Origin: Psychroflexus gondwanensis ACAM 44
Lineage (GTDB): Bacteria > Bacteroidota > Bacteroidia > Flavobacteriales > Flavobacteriaceae
Direction of reading: 5' to 3'
DNA: 64,000 nucleotides
NCBI RefSeq assembly: GCF_000355905.1
Contig: NZ_APLF01000010.1
Location: forward strand, 1-64,000
This document shows positions 37,699 to 45,836 of the stretch, one piece after another. How positions within the stretch are numbered: the first letter of the stretch is position 1; the number at the start of each line of letters is the position of its first letter. The notes below the pieces were generated by a model. It saw nothing but the letters and a program-made list of their open reading frames with translations. It made no database searches and was not told where the DNA came from. The position numbers and the translations under genes were made by a program.

Positions 37699-40600
37699 AT
37701 GAGCAACAAATTTCCTGAGTATAAAGGACTTGACCTTCCAAGAATCGCAGATGATATCATCACTTTTTGGGATGAAAATGCTATTTTTAAGAAAAGTGTA
37801 GACGAGCGAGAAGGTGCAGAACCATTCATTTTCTTTGAAGGCCCACCATCTGCCAATGGAATGCCTGGGATACATCACGTGATGGCTCGAAGCATTAAAG
37901 ACATTTTTTGCAGATACAAAACCCAAAAAGGATTTCAAGTTAAACGTAAGGCAGGCTGGGATACGCATGGCTTACCCGTAGAACTTAAAGTTGAAAAAGA
38001 ACTTGGAATTTCTAAAGAAGACATAGGAACCAAAATTTCGGTAGAAGATTACAACAAAGCCTGTAAGGAAGCTGTAATGCGTTATACCGACGTATGGAAC
38101 GACTTAACCAAGAAGATTGGTTATTGGGTAGATATGGAAAATCCATATGTGAGCTACAAGTCCAAATACATGGAAACCGTATGGTGGCTATTATCCGAGA
38201 TTTATAAAAAAGGCCTGATTTACAAAGGCTACACTATACAGCCTTATTCACCAAAAGCAGGAACTGGCTTAAGTTCTCATGAGCTTAATCAGCCAGGAAC
38301 CTATCAAGATGTGACCGACACAACGGTAACAGCTCAGTTCAAAGCTATTAAATCTACATTACCAAAAGACTTACAAGATATAGAAGGGGAGATTTACTTC
38401 TTAGCCTGGACCACAACCCCTTGGACACTGCCAAGTAATACAGCACTTACCGTAGGAAAAAAAATTGATTATGTTGTTGTAAAATCTTACAACCAATACA
38501 CTTTCGAACCTACCAATGTCATAGCTGCCAAAGACCTCGTCTCTTCACTTTTCAAAAAGAAGTTTGTGAAAGTCGACTCAGAAGAAGAACTTCATAGCTA
38601 TAAAGAAAGCGATAAAAAAATTCCTTACTTAATTTCGAAAGCTGTTAAAGGAAAAGATCTAGTAGAATCCAGATATGAGCAATTAATGAAGTTTGCTCAG
38701 CCGTATTACACTCCAGAAAACGCATTTAGAGTTATCGCAGGAGACTTTGTTACTACTGAAGACGGAACAGGTATAGTGCATACCGCTCCCACTTTTGGTG
38801 CAGATGATGCGATGGTTTGTAAACAAACTCAACCAGAAGTTCCGGGAATGCTCGTGAAGGATGAAAATGATAACCTAGTTCCTCTCGTCGATCTGAAAGG
38901 GAGATTCCGATCGGAAGTTGGACATCTTGCAGGTAAGTATGTCAAAAACGAATACTACGAGGATGGAGAAGCTCCTGAGAAATCTGTAGATGTAGAAATC
39001 GCCATTCAGTTGAAGGAAGAAAATAAAGCCTTTTTAGTAGAAAAATACGTTCACTCTTATCCAAATTGTTGGAGAACCGATAAGCCTATCCTCTATTATC
39101 CTTTGGATTCCTGGTTTATTAAAGTAACTGACTTTAAAGATAGGATGCACGACCTCAACAAAACAATCAATTGGAAGCCCGCTTCTACTGGCGAAGGTCG
39201 TTTTGGGAACTGGTTGGCAAATGCCAACGATTGGAACCTATCTCGCTCAAGATATTGGGGAATTCCTCTCCCCATCTGGAGAACCGAAGAAGGCAAAGAA
39301 GAAATTATCATTGGGTCTATAAAAGAGCTTAAAGAAGAAATACAAAAAGCCATAGACGCTGGGATAATGGAGTCCGATCCTTTTGAAAAATTCGATATCA
39401 ACGATCTGAGTGATGAGAACTACGAAACTGTAGATTTACATAAAAATATCGTTGACCAAATCACCTTAGTATCTCCTTCTGGACACCCCATGAAGAGAGA
39501 AGCAGACCTTATAGATGTGTGGTTCGATTCTGGATCTATGCCTTATGCTCAGTGGCATTATCCTTTTGAAAATAAAGAAAAAGTCGAAAACACCTGGCGA
39601 TCTGCAGACTTTATCGCTGAAGGTGTAGACCAAACCCGAGGTTGGTTTTATACCTTACATGCTATTGCTACGATGATTTTTGATGATGTAGCCTATAAAA
39701 ATGTCGTCTCCAACGGACTGGTTTTAGATAAAAACGGACAAAAAATGTCCAAGCGTTTAGGGAATGCTGCCGATCCTTTTGAAACTTTGAAAACCTACGG
39801 CCCAGATGCTACTCGCTGGTATATGATAACCAATGCAAACCCTTGGGATAATTTGAAGTTTGATTTAGATGGTATTGGAGAGGTTCAGCGTAAATTTTTT
39901 GGAACACTCTACAACACCTATTCCTTCTTCTCTATGTATGCCAATTTGGATCATTTTGAGTACAAAGAAGACGATATTGAATTGGCTAAGCGGCCTGAAA
40001 TTGACCGCTGGATACTTTCAGAATTAAACACGCTTATACAAACCGTTGATGGGCTATATGCGAGTTATGAACCTACAAAGGCCACGCGAGCAATTTCAGA
40101 ATTTGTTCAAGAAAATATGAGTAATTGGTATGTGAGATTAAGTCGAAGACGCTTCTGGAAAGGAGAGTACAAAAGCGATAAAATTTCAGCCTACCAAACC
40201 CTGTTTACGTGTTTAAAGACCATTGCACAGCTCTCTGCTCCAGTAGCTCCTTTCTTTTCTGATAGGCTGTACAAAGATTTAACATCAAGTACTATTGGGG
40301 ATCACAAAGAGAGCGTACATTTGGCCGAATTTCCAAAACAAGATCTTTCCCTTATCGACAAAGAATTAGAGCACAAGATGCAGATGGCACAGGCTATCTC
40401 ATCGCTTGCCCTATCCTTGAGAAAGAAGGAAATGATAAAAGTAAGGCAACCTTTAAAAAGGATAATGATTCCAGTTTTGGATCCTACTATTAAAGAACAA
40501 ATCGCTGAAGTGGCTGAGCTTATTAAATCTGAAATTAATGTGAAAACCATAGAGTTTATAGACGACACCTCGGGTATTCTCGTGAAAGATATCAAGCCTA

Positions 40601-41106
40601 ACTTTAAAGTATTAGGCCCTCGATTTGGAAAGAATATGAAGCATGTAGCACAAGCTATCCAAAAGATGGATGCGAAGGCTATCGCTCACCTTGAACGCCA
40701 AAAAGCAATTGAACTACAGGTAAATGGAGAGGCGACCATGATCAGCCTAGAAGAAGTTGAAATCCTTTCTCAAGATATTGAAGGATGGCTGGTTGCTAGT
40801 GGAAATGGATTGACAGTAGCACTGGATGTGACCCTTAACGAGGAACTCGTAAATGAGGGAATTGCTAGAGAACTGGTCAACAGGATTCAAAACCTAAGAA
40901 AAGATTCTGGCCTTGAAGTGACCGATAGAATCGTTATCAACCTTCAAGACGGAAACCATCTTTCTAAAGCTGTTCACGATAACTTAGACTATATAAAAAC
41001 AGAAACCCTAACCAATACTATAAATCTAACAGAGAAAGTTGAAAACGGATTACAGATAGAATTTGATGATGTAGTCACCGTTTTAGCTATTGAAAAACAA
41101 ACGTAA
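37699..41106 (+). CDS. ileS: Isoleucine--tRNA ligase
   Basis: 1135 residues; charges tRNA-Ile and edits valine. Class I signatures: the HIGH-type motif in GPPSANGMPGIHHVMARS and KMSKR in DKNGQKMSKRLGNAADP; the editing domain contains YFLAWTTTPWTLPSNTAL; the anticodon-binding domain contains MSNWYVRLSRRRFW. The length is that of the longer IleS type seen in Bacteroidota and eukaryotes. The start at 37699 is preferred over the open frame from 37672 because of the promoter. The DksA-like gene begins right after the stop. Confidence 0.97.
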   Translation: MSNKFPEYKGLDLPRIADDIITFWDENAIFKKSVDEREGAEPFIFFEGPPSANGMPGIHHVMARSIKDIFCRYKTQKGFQVKRKAGWDTHGLPVELKVEKELGISKEDIGTKISVEDYNKACKEAVMRYTDVWNDLTKKIGYWVDMENPYVSYKSKYMETVWWLLSEIYKKGLIYKGYTIQPYSPKAGTGLSSHELNQPGTYQDVTDTTVTAQFKAIKSTLPKDLQDIEGEIYFLAWTTTPWTLPSNTALTVGKKIDYVVVKSYNQYTFEPTNVIAAKDLVSSLFKKKFVKVDSEEELHSYKESDKKIPYLISKAVKGKDLVESRYEQLMKFAQPYYTPENAFRVIAGDFVTTEDGTGIVHTAPTFGADDAMVCKQTQPEVPGMLVKDENDNLVPLVDLKGRFRSEVGHLAGKYVKNEYYEDGEAPEKSVDVEIAIQLKEENKAFLVEKYVHSYPNCWRTDKPILYYPLDSWFIKVTDFKDRMHDLNKTINWKPASTGEGRFGNWLANANDWNLSRSRYWGIPLPIWRTEEGKEEIIIGSIKELKEEIQKAIDAGIMESDPFEKFDINDLSDENYETVDLHKNIVDQITLVSPSGHPMKREADLIDVWFDSGSMPYAQWHYPFENKEKVENTWRSADFIAEGVDQTRGWFYTLHAIATMIFDDVAYKNVVSNGLVLDKNGQKMSKRLGNAADPFETLKTYGPDATRWYMITNANPWDNLKFDLDGIGEVQRKFFGTLYNTYSFFSMYANLDHFEYKEDDIELAKRPEIDRWILSELNTLIQTVDGLYASYEPTKATRAISEFVQENMSNWYVRLSRRRFWKGEYKSDKISAYQTLFTCLKTIAQLSAPVAPFFSDRLYKDLTSSTIGDHKESVHLAEFPKQDLSLIDKELEHKMQMAQAISSLALSLRKKEMIKVRQPLKRIMIPVLDPTIKEQIAEVAELIKSEINVKTIEFIDDTSGILVKDIKPNFKVLGPRFGKNMKHVAQAIQKMDAKAIAHLERQKAIELQVNGEATMISLEEVEILSQDIEGWLVASGNGLTVALDVTLNEELVNEGIARELVNRIQNLRKDSGLEVTDRIVINLQDGNHLSKAVHDNLDYIKTETLTNTINLTEKVENGLQIEFDDVVTVLAIEKQT

Positions 41107-41107
41107 A

Positions 41108-41494
41108 ATGATAGAACAAAGTAAACAAAAGGAATATTATTCCGATAACGACCTAGCAGAATTCAAAAAACTGATTCTCGACAAAATTGAAAAAGCTCAA
41201 AAGCAACTACAGTTATACGAAGATGCTTACAAGAACGGAAGCAGCAACGATACAGAAGATACTGCTCCAACCTTTAAATCCTTTGACGACGGGAGTAACA
41301 CCTTAAGTAAAGAGGCCAATTCTCAATTGGCTATTCGCCAAGGTAAATTTATCCGTGATTTGAAAAATGCACTCATCCGTATTGAAAATAAAACATATGG
41401 AATCTGCCGTGTGACTGGAAAGTTGATTCGTAAAGAACGTTTAATCTTAGTCCCGCATGCCACCTTGAGCATAGAGGCCAAAAACAAACAATAA
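41108..41494 (+). CDS. TraR/DksA-family protein with a cysteine-poor finger
   Basis: 128 residues from the ATG just after the ileS stop (an in-frame ATG at 41090 lies inside ileS). Helical coiled-coil N-terminus (about 10-80) with the acidic tip region ending DTAPTFKSFDDG, then the finger region YGICRVTGKLIRKERL followed by VPHATLSIEAK. DksA proteins bind zinc through four cysteines; only one is left here, so zinc binding is unlikely. This cysteine-poor form is a recurring Bacteroidota variant and usually sits next to ileS. It may bind the RNA polymerase secondary channel and affect transcription, but the DxxDxA tip is not clearly present. Confidence 0.88.
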   Translation: MIEQSKQKEYYSDNDLAEFKKLILDKIEKAQKQLQLYEDAYKNGSSNDTEDTAPTFKSFDDGSNTLSKEANSQLAIRQGKFIRDLKNALIRIENKTYGICRVTGKLIRKERLILVPHATLSIEAKNKQ

Positions 41495-41531
41495 TAAATT
41501 TAGAGTTTTACCTAAAGTGAATAAAAAGTAA

Positions 41532-41554
41532 AAAACTCCCAGTTAGGGAGTTTT
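41532..41554. terminator. Bidirectional terminator between the DksA-like and CYTH genes
   Basis: Perfect 9-bp stem AAAACTCCC / GGGAGTTTT around AGTTA, flanked by A and T runs. The stop codon of the minus-strand CYTH gene lies in the loop. Confidence 0.85.
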
Positions 41555-42028
41555 ATATACCCACTGTTTGTAGGGGTTTTTAGAAAGCATAGAGTTGTAA
41601 TATTTGGGTTCGCCAGTTACTTCAGGCCCTAACCAAGCAGGCGTCTCGAAAGTTTCATCCTCCGCCGAAAGTTCAATTTCAGCGATGGTTAACCCTTGGT
41701 TTTCTCCATAAAATTCGTCGACTTCAAAAATATGCTGTCCCACATTAACGTAATAGCGCCTCTTTTCAATTTGACCAGGCTCACATAATTTAAGCAAGGC
41801 TTTTGCCTCTTCATAAGAAACTTCAGTTTCCCACTCAAATCTAGATAATCCAGAAGCTGAGCTTAGCCCTTTGACCGTCAGGAAGCCTTTTTTATCTGTC
41901 ATACGAACCCTCACTGTTCTGGACTTTTCAGAATTGAGAAAGCCCTGAGCAATTCTTAAGCTTTTGAAAGCTTCCCGCTTATAAGCATCGGAATGGACTA
42001 GGAATTTACGTTCAATCTCTTGCATCAA
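41543..42028 (-). CDS. CYTH-domain protein
   Basis: 161 residues, a single CYTH (triphosphate tunnel) domain. The signature ExExK is present as EIERKFLV at residues 4-11, and later charged strands (RTVRVRMTDKKGFLTVKG, EVDEFYGENQGLTIAEIEL) line the tunnel. Family members hydrolyse inorganic triphosphate or other triphosphates; adenylate cyclase activity is less likely for this short class. Its start overlaps the stop of the HIT gene by 4 bp, so the two are co-translated. Confidence 0.92.
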   Translation of the reverse strand: MMQEIERKFLVHSDAYKREAFKSLRIAQGFLNSEKSRTVRVRMTDKKGFLTVKGLSSASGLSRFEWETEVSYEEAKALLKLCEPGQIEKRRYYVNVGQHIFEVDEFYGENQGLTIAEIELSAEDETFETPAWLGPEVTGEPKYYNSMLSKNPYKQWVYKTP

Positions 42029-42420
42029 ATAATAATCTTTTCTCTAATCGATTTTGCTAATTCTTGAAACTCATCTTCTGTTAAAGACACTTTCTTTTCA
42101 AAACGCATGTCATCCATCGTTTGTAACGGAATAAGGTGCACGTGGACGTGTGGGACTTCAAGACCCACTACAGCCATACCAATTCGTTTGCAATTAACAA
42201 CAGACTCGAGACCATGGGCGACTTTCTTGGAAAAGGCCATAAGCTTCAAATAGGTCTCATCGCCTAGATCAAAAATCTTATCGACTTCCACCTTGGGAAC
42301 GCAAAGAGTATGGCCCTTAGCATTGGGGTTTATATCCAGAAAAGCGATAAAGTCATCGTTTTCTGCTACTTTATAGGAGGGTATGTCTCCTGAAATAATT
42401 TTAGAAAATAATGTTGACAT
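42025..42420 (-). CDS. HIT-family nucleotide hydrolase
   Basis: 131 residues. Histidine-triad protein of the HINT/protein kinase C inhibitor-like branch: FSKIISGDIPSYKV at the N-terminus and the catalytic triad in PHVHVHLIPL. Hydrolyses AMP-linked phosphoramidates or related nucleotides. It lies 10 bp after the OlsF-like gene and overlaps the CYTH gene by 4 bp. Confidence 0.95.
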   Translation of the reverse strand: MSTLFSKIISGDIPSYKVAENDDFIAFLDINPNAKGHTLCVPKVEVDKIFDLGDETYLKLMAFSKKVAHGLESVVNCKRIGMAVVGLEVPHVHVHLIPLQTMDDMRFEKKVSLTEDEFQELAKSIREKIII

Positions 42421-42430
42421 AGGTTTCTGT

Positions 42431-44233
42431 TTAATTAGAGTTACGCTGCTCCAGTTCGACCTGAAATTCTTCCATAACCGGTTTTACAGTGCTTTCAGGA
42501 ATATCTTCTATCCGGATATACATGAGCCCATCTACAGAATTATTGAAGAGTGGATCCACATTAAAAGCAACAACTTTAGCATTTTGCTTAATATACTTTT
42601 TGATGAGAACTGGAAGCCTGAGGTTACCAGGTTCAATTTCATCTATAATTTTATCAAATTTATTCAAATTAGCCTTAGTAGAATCAAAAATAAAATCCTT
42701 GTCGGCATCTTTTAGCTTCACTTTAAACTCTTTTTTGGGTCTTACAAATTGAGCCACGTAGGGATCGTAATAATTGGATTTCATAAATTCAATCATCATA
42801 GATTTTGAAAAGTTAGAGAATTTATTACTGATGCTCACTCCACCAATAAGGTATTTATGTTCTGGATACCTCAGCGTACAATGTACAATTCCTTTCCAGA
42901 GTAAAAAAAGGGGCATTGGCTTTTGTTGGTACTCGGCGGTTATGAACGCCCGACCCATTTCTATGGACTCGCTCAACATTTTATGCAATTCGGGTTCAAA
43001 TCGGAAAAGCTCATTGAGATAGAAACCATCAATTCCGTGTTTTTTATAAATATCCTTTCCTAGACCCATTCTATAAGCTCCCACCAATTTCTTGGCTTGG
43101 TTATCCCACAAAAACATGTGCTGATAGAAGTCATCGTAATGGTCTAGGTCTACAGATTTATTAGTCCCCTCACCCACAGACCTAAAGGTGATTTCCCTTA
43201 GCCTGCCTATTTCTAAGACTATATTTGGGATGTACTTTCGCTCTGCAATAAAAACCTCGTAATTATTGCTCACCAGAAGCCGTCTTGATTGGTCTCTGCA
43301 AGCTTGTACTTCTCCTTCTAAGGCCTCGCAAGCTATTTCGTTGGCGATGGTCTTAGGGGGTCGTTTTATAGGGAATTTAATCTGCTTAGGTAAATTTTCT
43401 AATAGCGTTTTCTTTTCGTATGAATTTGCTAAGAAATAGGTTTTTTGCCTTAAAAAACTGGAGTAGTTATCCAAGTCTGTTAGGTCATTTTGATCTGCTA
43501 CCGAAATTGGATTTCCTATCCTTACCCGAATAGGTCTATGTCCTTGATTAAGCGTTTCGCTAGGGAGCTTTGCAGTTCTAAGCGCATCATTCAGCTTGGA
43601 TAAGCGATAAAATGAAGCGGAATTCCTAGCGTGAAAATATACTGGAATCACAGGGACTTCTACTTTTTTAATCAACTTCATCGCCTCGTCGGACCAGGGT
43701 TTATCTACCACCCTTCGCCCTTCCTGATAGGTCGACACTTCTCCGGCAGGAAAAACCCCAAAAGGACTTCCAGACTGTATATGAGCTAGAGCTTGCTTTA
43801 ACCCAGAAAGGCTCGACTTTACCTCTTTTCTAGTTTCAAACGGGTTTACAGGCATGATGTAGGGCTTTAAAGGCAGTAACCGATGGAGCAAAAAATTGGC
43901 GACTACCTTAAAGTCAGGTCGGTGTTCTAAAAATAATTTAATAAGGATTAAGCCATCTACAGCTCCTAAAGGATGATTAGAAATCGTAACAAAAGGTCCT
44001 GTTTTAGGAATACGCTTGAGGTCTTTTTCGGGAATTTCGAACTCTACATCGAGATGCAAAAGAACGGCATCTATAAATTCAAGCCCCTCCAAGTGAGCAT
44101 ATTCATCGTAAATGTCATTGAGTTCTGAAATCCTAGTCGTCTGCATAATGAAGTTACCCATTACATTGCCAAGTATCCCAAATTTGGATAAATTGAGACC
44201 ATTTGCAATTTCACTCGCAGTAATAAAACCCAT
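42431..44233 (-). CDS. OlsF-type bifunctional acyltransferase (ornithine/amino-acid lipid synthesis)
   Basis: 600 residues made of two enzymes. N-terminal PlsC-type lysophospholipid acyltransferase (about 55-270): NHPLGAVDG with His87 and Asp93, later FGVFPAGEVSTYQ and VIPVYFHARNS. C-terminal GNAT-like hemolysin/OlsB domain (about 300-500): YEVFIAERKYIPNIVLEIGRLREITFR and MEMGRAFI-type block SIEMGRAFITAEYQ. The same fusion order defines OlsF, shown in Serratia and Flavobacterium johnsoniae to make ornithine lipids: the GNAT part adds the 3-hydroxy fatty acid to the amino acid and the PlsC part adds the second chain. Glycine lipids are an alternative product. First gene of a three-gene operon with HIT and CYTH. 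Confidence 0.85.
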   Translation of the reverse strand: MGFITASEIANGLNLSKFGILGNVMGNFIMQTTRISELNDIYDEYAHLEGLEFIDAVLLHLDVEFEIPEKDLKRIPKTGPFVTISNHPLGAVDGLILIKLFLEHRPDFKVVANFLLHRLLPLKPYIMPVNPFETRKEVKSSLSGLKQALAHIQSGSPFGVFPAGEVSTYQEGRRVVDKPWSDEAMKLIKKVEVPVIPVYFHARNSASFYRLSKLNDALRTAKLPSETLNQGHRPIRVRIGNPISVADQNDLTDLDNYSSFLRQKTYFLANSYEKKTLLENLPKQIKFPIKRPPKTIANEIACEALEGEVQACRDQSRRLLVSNNYEVFIAERKYIPNIVLEIGRLREITFRSVGEGTNKSVDLDHYDDFYQHMFLWDNQAKKLVGAYRMGLGKDIYKKHGIDGFYLNELFRFEPELHKMLSESIEMGRAFITAEYQQKPMPLFLLWKGIVHCTLRYPEHKYLIGGVSISNKFSNFSKSMMIEFMKSNYYDPYVAQFVRPKKEFKVKLKDADKDFIFDSTKANLNKFDKIIDEIEPGNLRLPVLIKKYIKQNAKVVAFNVDPLFNNSVDGLMYIRIEDIPESTVKPVMEEFQVELEQRNSN

Positions 44234-44311
44234 AGATAAATTGATTTAAAAGTAAAGATACTAAAGATTAATAATTCGTTTAGGATTGTTTTGCTTTATA
44301 AATCATTGATG

Positions 44312-44435
44312 GATATTATTTTTTAGACTTATTTTGTTCCTCAAGTAAATCACGTATTTCAGCTAAAAGTTCAATGTTTTTAGGAGTAGTTTCAGCCGGA
44401 TTGGTTTCATCCTCAGACCTTGTTCTTAATCTATT
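44312..44435 (-). pseudogene. Orphan 3' fragment of mscL
   Basis: A copy of the last 38-40 codons of mscL: read on the minus strand it encodes TRSEDETNPAETTPKNIE and LLAEIRDLL, then EEQNKSKK and a TAA stop. Compared with the intact gene (48526-48957) 111 of 115 bases match. It has no 5' part and no start. Its ending (SKK-stop) is probably the original mscL end, because the intact gene now ends SKI with its stop contributed by the neighbouring inserted sequence. Confidence 0.88.
44321..44435. repeat. Direct repeat, left copy (mscL 3' end)
   Basis: 115 bp in direct orientation relative to 48531-48645, with four base differences (at 44342, 44349, 44382 and 44419). Homology stops abruptly at both ends. 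Confidence 0.95.
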
Positions 44436-44776
44436 AAAGGACAAGTGTATAGCACTTTACTACGAAATTTAAAATTTACGGTTAAACCGTAATAAATGTA
44501 CGGTCAAACCGTAATTATAAGAGGATAGTAAGTTTTATCTTTATAAAAATTAAAGTATAAGATTAAAATCAAAATTTGAAAAAGGAGAATGTTTCTACAA
44601 GGTAGAAGCACTCCCAGTAAATTGACATGTTTAAACTACATCGTATTTCGAAAAAAAGATAGGGTTTTACATGAGAACTCCAATCTGCTTATTAAGATAA
44701 ATTAGCCTTGTTAAGTAATAATTAACCTACTTATGTTATAAAACTGAGTATAACTATATATTTAAAATTTACGAAA
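44436..44776. other. Non-coding leader of the inserted segment
   Basis: 340 bp with the palindrome pair, a further inverted repeat GTTAA-N7-TTAAC at 44710-44726 and a near-consensus -7 (TATATTTA, 44757-44764) only 12 bp before the first ATG. A 38-codon frame from 44589 has no recognisable features and is not annotated as a gene. Confidence 0.45.
44476..44513. promoter_or_regulatory. Two tandem palindromes 22 bp apart (possible operator pair)
   Basis: TTACGGTTAAACCGTAA at 44476-44492 is a perfect palindrome. TACGGTCAAACCGTA at 44499-44513 is a second, differing at one base of the shared 15. Their centres lie 22 bp apart, about two helical turns. They sit 40 bp inside the left end of the inserted segment and about 265 bp ahead of its first gene. 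Confidence 0.6.
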
Positions 44777-45031
44777 ATGAAAAATTTATTTTTTACCCTA
44801 ATATTGTTGTTAATTGGAAATGTTACTTTTGCAGACAATAAGCTTAATTTCAATGATATTGAAATTTTTAGAAGTTGTACAATAGCTATAACGACAACTA
44901 CAACTAATATGTTTGGTCAACAAGAAACAAGTACATCTTATCATTATCTTGGTGAGGTTGCAAATAATGGTTTCGGCAATTTAGATTGTCAAATGAGAGC
45001 TGATAGATACTTAGCCTTATACGCAGACTAG
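44777..45031 (+). CDS. Small secreted protein with two cysteines
   Basis: 84 residues. A typical signal peptide (KNLFFTLILLLIGNVTFA) is predicted to be cut near residue 19, leaving about 65 residues. The mature part holds a threonine run (ITTTTTNMFGQQ) and exactly two cysteines, Cys34 and Cys71, which could form a disulphide. No family recognised. It is the first gene of the three-gene set in the inserted segment and lies 21 bp before the GLPGLI gene, so it is probably expressed with it. Possible roles are a substrate or ligand for the two envelope proteins that follow; this is a guess from position. Confidence 0.7.
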   Translation: MKNLFFTLILLLIGNVTFADNKLNFNDIEIFRSCTIAITTTTTNMFGQQETSTSYHYLGEVANNGFGNLDCQMRADRYLALYAD

Positions 45032-45052
45032 TAACAAATAATTAAATCAGTT

Positions 45053-45829
45053 ATGAAATCAATTTTATCAAATATCCTTATTATTTTTCCTTTTTTTGTG
45101 TTTGGACAAAACACTATTATGGCTGAATATTTACATACGTCTGAAACATCTAATGCTAAAATGTCTAAGCGGATAGTGCTATATGCAAGTAATGAAAAGG
45201 CCAAGCAAGTACATTTTAAATCTCAACTTAATGAGGAAAATGAGTATGGCGCAAGCTTAAAGGAGGATGGGAGTATTTCTATCATAGAAAAACCGAGCGA
45301 TTTTAATAATGTGTGGTATTATAAAGCTTCAACAAAAGATATTGTAAAATCTGTAGTAAACTCCAATACCAATTATATTGTTTATGATACAGGTCTAGAC
45401 TATGATTGGGAAATTACTGATGAAGTTGATAGCGTTGGAAACTATCAAGTGATAAAAGCAACTACCTATTTTAGGGGTAGAGCTTTAATCGCTTGGTTCG
45501 CTCCAGCGATTCCTATAAGTTTTGGCCCTTGGAAGATCAATGGACTCCCAGGCTTGATTCTGAAGATGTATGACGAAGATCGAAAATTTACTTGGACAGT
45601 TACCAAACTTAATCTTAATGCAGAGCTAACAGAAGATAGTCTTGAGCCTCAAATTAGCGATGAAGCTAAAGAAATGACTTATCAAGAGGGCCTAAATATG
45701 TCTAGAAAAGCTTATGATGAAAAACAAAAACGAATCAATACAAAATTAGGTGGAAGAGGGGGAAACTTTAGGACTGTTCGACATAGAGACCAAGATTTGG
45801 AAAGAAAATATGAATGGGAAGAAAATTAA
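45053..45829 (+). CDS. GLPGLI-family exported protein
   Basis: 258 residues. A signal peptide (KSILSNILIIFPFFVFGQ) precedes a beta-rich protein. The family motif is KINGLPGLILKM with GLPGLI at 164-169, preceded by the conserved block AWFAPAIPISFGPW. GLPGLI proteins are found only in Bacteroidota and have no assigned function; they are often encoded next to a carboxypeptidase-regulatory / outer-membrane beta-barrel protein, as here (7 bp gap). The C-terminus is basic and charged (KRINTKLGGRGG, LERKYEWEEN). Confidence 0.92.
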   Translation: MKSILSNILIIFPFFVFGQNTIMAEYLHTSETSNAKMSKRIVLYASNEKAKQVHFKSQLNEENEYGASLKEDGSISIIEKPSDFNNVWYYKASTKDIVKSVVNSNTNYIVYDTGLDYDWEITDEVDSVGNYQVIKATTYFRGRALIAWFAPAIPISFGPWKINGLPGLILKMYDEDRKFTWTVTKLNLNAELTEDSLEPQISDEAKEMTYQEGLNMSRKAYDEKQKRINTKLGGRGGNFRTVRHRDQDLERKYEWEEN

Positions 45830-45836
45830 GTAAACA

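Noticed and set aside
44589-44705. 38-codon frame in the leader of the inserted segment
   Set aside because: The purine-rich stretch is too close to the ATG to act as a ribosome site, and no motif or homologue is recognised. Kept only as a note.
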